A DNA stretch of 17,140 nt from Oscillibacter sp. UBA6647 (lineage in GTDB: Bacteria > Bacillota > Clostridia > Oscillospirales > Oscillospiraceae), in contig DKLF01000126.1 of NCBI GenBank assembly GCA_002455655.1, positions 1-17,140 of the forward strand, given 5' to 3'. The first letter of the stretch is position 1; every line of letters begins with the position of its first letter. This document shows positions 13,898 through 17,140 of this stretch, piece by piece. A program made the position numbers and the translations under genes. The notes beneath the pieces were generated by a model that saw only the letters and a program-made list of their open reading frames with translations, was not told the DNA's origin and did not search any database.

Positions 13898-14381
13898 ATG
13901 CTTCCTCCACGGCGTAGTCGCCGCTTTTCCCTCCGCTCTTTTTTAAGAGACGGATGTTCCCAATGCGCATGTCCTTTTGGACGGCCTTGCACATGTCGTA
14001 GATGGTCAGCGCCGTGGCTGAAACGGCGGTGAGCGCTTCCATTTCAACGCCCGTGACCCCGCCGCAGGCGACGGCGGCCAGAATTTCCACCCGGCTGGGG
14101 CTGTCTTCCAGACGGAAGGAGATGTCGATTTTCGTCAGGGGCAGGGGGTGGCACATGGGAATCAGCTCCCAGGTCCGCTTGGCAGCCATAATCCCGGCCA
14201 CCTGCGCCACTGCCAGAACATCGCCCTTTTTCATGGTTCCGGCCCGGATTTTTTCCAAAACCTCAGGTGAAACAAAAATTTCCCCGCCAGCCAGCGCTTC
14301 CCGCGCCGTGACGGGCTTCGACCCCACGTCCACCATGTGGGCGCGGCCCTGCTCGTTGAAATGGGTCAACTCCTGTGCCAT
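13866..14381 (-). CDS. moaC: Cyclic pyranopterin monophosphate synthase MoaC
   Basis: MoaC converts the MoaA product, 3',8-cyclo-GTP, to cyclic pyranopterin monophosphate, the second step of molybdopterin synthesis. At 171 residues it is of normal length and shows the family blocks HMVDVGSKPVTAREA (15-29), AAKRTWELIPMCHPLPLT (66-83), GGVTGVEMEALTAVSATALT (107-126), IYDMCKAVQKDM (127-138) and KKSGGKSG (147-154). The ATG at 14381 follows AGAGG by 7 bases, and an in-frame start further up at 14417 has no such site. It lies 101 bp after moaA and overlaps the MOSC gene. MoaD and MoaE, which act next, are not in the window. Confidence 0.96.
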   Translation of the reverse strand: MAQELTHFNEQGRAHMVDVGSKPVTAREALAGGEIFVSPEVLEKIRAGTMKKGDVLAVAQVAGIMAAKRTWELIPMCHPLPLTKIDISFRLEDSPSRVEILAAVACGGVTGVEMEALTAVSATALTIYDMCKAVQKDMRIGNIRLLKKSGGKSGDYAVEEAYGEGNIRQHQ

Positions 14382-14482
14382 GTGTCTACCTCTTAATTTA
14401 TAGCAGATGCAAAGCATCTTAAAGTCATTGTGTGCGCTTTCGGCAAAGCCGGAAGCAAACGGAGCGGAGCTTGCGACTAAGC

Positions 14483-15427
14483 TCAGCCGCCGATCTCGTT
14501 CATATTCCTCAGAGTGTCGCTGCCGCCCTCCGTCAGGTGGTGCCGTTCCGGCTTTTGGGCAATGCCCCGCCGGATGGCTTCCTCCAGCTCCGGACCGTGA
14601 AGCCCGCGAAGCGGCAGTTCAGCATCGCTGTGAAGACAGGGTTTCAGCTTTCCGTCCGCCGTGACGCGGATACGGTCGCAAAGGCCGCAAAACCGGTGGC
14701 TCATAGGTCGAATCAGCCCCACGGTACCGGCCCAGCCGGGCACGCCGTAGCGCGCCGCCGTGCCGGAGGATTTGAGGGGCCGCAGGGCGGGGACTTTTTC
14801 CAACACCGTCTCCGCCGGGATAAATCGACCTTTTTCCCACTGGGCACACTCTCCCATAGGCATCAGCTCAATAAAGCGGATTTCCCAGGGCTTATGCTCC
14901 GTCAGAGACACGAAGTCGACGATCTCGTCGTCGTTCATGCCGCCCATCAGGACCACGTTGCACTTCAACCTTGTAAATCCTGCCCGCTCTGCCGCCGCGA
15001 TACCTGCCAGCGTGTCATCCAGACGGCCCCGGCGGGTGATATGAGAGAAACGCTCGGGGCGAAGACTGTCCACACTGACGTTCAGGCGATCCACGCCCGC
15101 ATCCCGCAGGGGTGCGGCCAGCTCCGGAAGGAGACTGCCGTTGGTGGTGAGGCACAGCTCTTCCAGCCCTTCAATCGAGGAAAGGCCCCGGCAGATTTCC
15201 AAAATGCCGCCGCGAACCAGGGGCTCACCGCCGGTGAGCCGAATTTTTTTCACGCCGCAGTTCACTGCAGCCTGTCCGATTTCCACGCACTCCTCTACCG
15301 ACAGAATCTCCCGGTGCGGACGCTTGTAAACGCCCGCCTCCGGCATACAGTAGCGGCAGCGGTAATTGCACAAATCTGTGACCGACAGCCGCAAATATCG
15401 GATTGTGCGGCCGCAGCCGTCGATCAT
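14483..15427 (-). CDS. moaA: GTP 3',8-cyclase MoaA (radical SAM)
   Basis: MoaA uses S-adenosylmethionine and two [4Fe-4S] clusters to cyclise GTP, the first step of molybdopterin synthesis. The 314-residue protein has the radical SAM motif C20-NYR-C24-RY-C27, the LTGGEPLVR stretch, VSVDSL, and the C-terminal cluster C247-GL-C250...C264. It ends in Gly-Gly, the tail required for activity. The ATG at 15427 is preferred over GTG at 15433 because GGAGG (15433-15437) lies 5 bases before the ATG and overlaps the GTG itself. It is the first gene of moaA-moaC-MOSC-MoeA-like and is read from a strong promoter at 15,466-15,494, with the shared 28-bp element over its transcription start. Confidence 0.97.
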   Translation of the reverse strand: MIDGCGRTIRYLRLSVTDLCNYRCRYCMPEAGVYKRPHREILSVEECVEIGQAAVNCGVKKIRLTGGEPLVRGGILEICRGLSSIEGLEELCLTTNGSLLPELAAPLRDAGVDRLNVSVDSLRPERFSHITRRGRLDDTLAGIAAAERAGFTRLKCNVVLMGGMNDDEIVDFVSLTEHKPWEIRFIELMPMGECAQWEKGRFIPAETVLEKVPALRPLKSSGTAARYGVPGWAGTVGLIRPMSHRFCGLCDRIRVTADGKLKPCLHSDAELPLRGLHGPELEEAIRRGIAQKPERHHLTEGGSDTLRNMNEIGG

Positions 15428-15436
15428 AAGCACCTC

Positions 15437-15464
15437 CGTGATACTAAATAAAGGTGAACGGAAT
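15437..15464 (-). promoter_or_regulatory. 28-bp shared element, copy 2 (moaA start region)
   Basis: On the plus strand it begins CGTGATACT and continues through AAATAA to AAGGTGAACG plus GAAT. It matches the mod promoter copy at 12,371-12,398 at 23 of 28 positions. It covers the expected transcription start of moaA (about 15,459) and lies just upstream of the ribosome site. A bound protein here would block transcription. Confidence 0.6.
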
Positions 15465-15465
15465 C

Positions 15466-15494
15466 AGTGTAGCATTTTTTGTAAAGGAAGTCAA
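15466..15494 (-). promoter_or_regulatory. Promoter of the moaA operon
   Basis: On the minus strand, -35 TTGACT (15489-15494), a 17-bp spacer and -10 TACACT (15466-15471) make a strong sigma-A-type promoter. It diverges from the yqeC promoter, whose -35 box begins 23 bp to the right. Confidence 0.85.
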
Positions 15495-15516
15495 GAAAAG
15501 ATGATTTTCTGTCGCC

Positions 15517-15548
15517 TTGACGGGAAGAATACATATGTGTTATTCTTC
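15517..15548 (+). promoter_or_regulatory. yqeC promoter with perfect inverted repeat
   Basis: -35 TTGACG (15517-15522), a 17-bp spacer and -10 TTATTC (15540-15545). A perfect 8-bp inverted repeat, GAAGAATA (15524-15531) and TATTCTTC (15541-15548), spans spacer and -10. A palindromic ACATATGT lies at its centre. No T run follows, so an operator is more likely than a terminator. The sequence differs from the 28-bp element shared by modA and moaA. Confidence 0.6.
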
Positions 15549-15578
15549 TGAAAGAAGAACGAAAAAGGGGGAAGGCGG

Positions 15579-16238
15579 ATGGAGTGGGCACAGGTGCTGG
15601 GGATGCGTCCCGGCGTCACCGCCGTGATCGGCGGCGGCGGGAAAACCACCCTTTTGCGCACGGCGGGAGAAACGATTGCAGCCGCCGGATTTAATGTGCT
15701 GCTGTGCGCCACGGCAAAGATCTATCCTTTCTCCGATTTGCCCTGTGTGACGGATCCGGGAGAAGCGCCGCTGCTGGCGGCACGGGCGCAAGGCAGGCTG
15801 ATTTGCGCGGGGACTTTGCTGGATAATGGAAAGCTCACCGCCCCGGCGGTGCCCATGGCGCGGCTGAAAGCCCTGTTTGACTATGTGCTGGTGGAGGCCG
15901 ACGGCTCCGCCCACCTGCCCCTCAAGGCCCACGCGCCCCACGAGCCGGTGATTCCGCCGGAGGCGGAGCGGACAATCTGCGTGGTGGGGGCCTCGGGTTT
16001 TGGAAGGCCCATCCGGGAGGCGGCCCATAGGCCGGAGCGCTACGCGGCGCTGGCGGGTGTGGGGGAGGACGACTTGGTTACGCCCCGGATTGCCGCCGCC
16101 GTGCTGCGGGCGGAGGGGCTGCACACCGGGATTTTAGTCAATCAGGCGGAGTTGGCGGCGGTTCAGGCACGGGAATTGGTCCGATTGCTGGACTGTCCCG
16201 CTGTAGCCGGGTCATTAAAGCTGGGAAAAATATTTTAA
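15579..16238 (+). CDS. yqeC: Selenium-dependent Mo hydroxylase accessory protein YqeC
   Basis: YqeC is a P-loop protein whose presence across genomes tracks selenium-dependent molybdenum hydroxylases; it is thought to help prepare the selenium-containing cofactor, but its reaction is unknown. The 219-residue protein has a nucleotide-binding GGGGKTT loop at 18-24, the conserved VLVEADGSAHLPLKAHAPHEPVIP block (about 103-126), and the later VGASGFGRP and HRPERYAAL segments. The ATG at 15579 follows a purine-rich GGGGGAAGG ribosome site. It starts a plus-strand pair with yqeB and diverges from moaA. Family assignment is firm; function beyond that is inferred from known co-occurrence. Confidence 0.92.
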   Translation: MEWAQVLGMRPGVTAVIGGGGKTTLLRTAGETIAAAGFNVLLCATAKIYPFSDLPCVTDPGEAPLLAARAQGRLICAGTLLDNGKLTAPAVPMARLKALFDYVLVEADGSAHLPLKAHAPHEPVIPPEAERTICVVGASGFGRPIREAAHRPERYAALAGVGEDDLVTPRIAAAVLRAEGLHTGILVNQAELAAVQARELVRLLDCPAVAGSLKLGKIF

Positions 16239-16265
16239 CCGTTGTTGCGGAAATGGAGGATACCA

Positions 16266-17114
16266 ATGCTGACAGTAATTCGAGGTGCGGGGGATATCGC
16301 CACGGGAATCGCCCTGCGCCTGTGGCGCAGCGGCCTTGCGGTGGTGATGACCGACCTGCCGCGCCCCACGGCTATCCGGCGGACGGTCTGCTTTTCCCAG
16401 GCCATCGTGCTGGGCCGGACCAAAGTGGAGGATGTGACGGCTGTCCGGGCTGAGACGGCGGAGGAAGCGCTGATTCTGCTGGAAGAGGGCGTGATCCCCG
16501 TTTTGCCGGACCCGGCGGGAACATGTATCCCGGAGCTGCGGCCCGACGCGGTGGTGGACGCGATTCTAGCAAAGAAAAATCTTGGGACAAAGCTGACCGA
16601 CGCCCCGGCGGTGGTGGCGGTGGGTCCCGGCTTTACGGCGGGAGTGGACTGCCACGCGGTGGTGGAGACAATGCGGGGCCACACCCTTGGCCGCGTGTAT
16701 TATCAAGGCTCCGCCCTGCCCAACACGGGGATTCCCGGCTTGATTGGCGGATTTTCCGGAGAGCGGGTTCTCCGCGCCCCGGCAGACGGCGTGTTTCACC
16801 AACTGCGGGATATCGGGGCCATGGTGCAGGAGGGAGACATTGTCGCCGAGGTGGAGGGGCTTCCCATGCGGTGCACTCTCACCGGTGTGCTGCGGGGGAT
16901 TCTGGCGGACGAAACACCGGTGTTTAAGGGAATGAAGGCCGGAGACGTGGACCCCCGGGGGAAAAAGGCCAATTGCTTTACCGCCTCGGACAAGGCGCTG
17001 GCGGTGGGCGGAGGCGTGCTGGAGGCCGTGCTGCATCTGACCAATGCATCGAAGGTTTCGGTTGCCCAGTTCTTTGAGACGGGGAAAACCATTTCCGGGG
17101 ATCTTGAGATATAA
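16266..17114 (+). CDS. yqeB: Selenium-dependent Mo hydroxylase accessory protein YqeB (EF2563 family)
   Basis: YqeB belongs to the EF2563 family, a marker of selenium-dependent Mo hydroxylases together with YqeC and an otherwise orphan SelD. The 282-residue protein starts MLTVIRGAGDIATGIALRLW, a Rossmann-like loop (G7-A-G-D10). It continues with VVMTDLPRPTAIRRTVCFSQ, VVAVGPGFTAGVDCHAVVETMRGH and LPNTGIPGLIGGFSGERVLRAP, followed by a biotinyl-like segment (VFHQLRDIGAMVQEGDIVAEV). The ATG at 16266 is chosen since GGAGG lies 6 bases upstream; TTG at 16242 has no good site. It begins 27 bp after yqeC, clearly one operon. The hydroxylase itself may lie beyond the window. Confidence 0.92.
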   Translation: MLTVIRGAGDIATGIALRLWRSGLAVVMTDLPRPTAIRRTVCFSQAIVLGRTKVEDVTAVRAETAEEALILLEEGVIPVLPDPAGTCIPELRPDAVVDAILAKKNLGTKLTDAPAVVAVGPGFTAGVDCHAVVETMRGHTLGRVYYQGSALPNTGIPGLIGGFSGERVLRAPADGVFHQLRDIGAMVQEGDIVAEVEGLPMRCTLTGVLRGILADETPVFKGMKAGDVDPRGKKANCFTASDKALAVGGGVLEAVLHLTNASKVSVAQFFETGKTISGDLEI

Positions 17115-17140
17115 GTCTGTCGTCTGCGAACAGAGTAAAG
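17115..17140. other. Short untranslated end of window
   Basis: Only 26 bp remain after the yqeB stop. No terminator stem or new start codon with a ribosome site can be seen, so it is unknown whether the operon continues. Confidence 0.5.

Noticed and set aside
14382..14482. 101-bp gap between moaA and moaC as a promoter or small gene
   Set aside because: It holds a weak AGATGC/GCATCT stem but no convincing -35/-10 pair or small reading frame with a ribosome site.

Overview
The window looks like chromosomal DNA from a fairly high-G+C member of the Clostridia, probably an Oscillospiraceae-type gut anaerobe (inferred, not proven). The grounds are strong AGGAGG-type ribosome sites, a Gram-positive-style DNA polymerase I without proofreading residues, an Rrf2 regulator, a FapA/DUF342 protein and the yqeB/yqeC pair. 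From about 1,100 onward the DNA is G+C-rich and densely coded. The first 1.1 kb is strikingly A+T-rich and holds no convincing protein gene.

Layout. (1) 1-1,098: a tRNA-Thr(CGU) on the minus strand with its terminator, one clear and one doubtful tRNA remnant, and a tight cluster of DnaA-box-like 9-mers in an A+T-rich stretch. (2) 1,099-6,050, minus strand: polA-rimI-GNAT-tsaD, with a good promoter at 6,022-6,050 and a strong terminator at 1,099-1,129. It combines DNA repair/replication, ribosomal S18 acetylation, an unknown acetyltransferase and the t6A tRNA modification. (3) 6,178-6,655, plus strand: a single Rrf2/IscR-like regulator with four clustered cysteines. (4) 6,664-8,905, minus strand: a large FapA/DUF342 protein with a 27-bp in-frame tandem repeat. 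(5) 8,971-12,392, minus strand: modA-modB-modC-mogA, which imports molybdate and starts its insertion into molybdopterin. (6) 12,396-15,494, minus strand: moaA-moaC-MOSC-MoeA-like protein, which make the pterin and probably act on or sulfurate the cofactor. (7) 15,517-17,114, plus strand: yqeC-yqeB, marker accessory genes of selenium-dependent molybdenum hydroxylases.

Regions 5-7 form one functional island: molybdate uptake, molybdopterin synthesis and maturation of a selenium-containing Mo hydroxylase. No hydroxylase catalytic subunit is in the window; it may lie beyond 17,140 or elsewhere. The most interesting new signal is a 28-bp element, 23/28 identical, at both the modA promoter (12,371-12,398) and the moaA start region (15,437-15,464). 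It is an imperfect dyad with the 9-6-9 geometry of a ModE-type operator, suggesting one unidentified regulator coordinates transport and cofactor synthesis. The divergent yqeC promoter instead carries its own perfect 8-bp inverted repeat.
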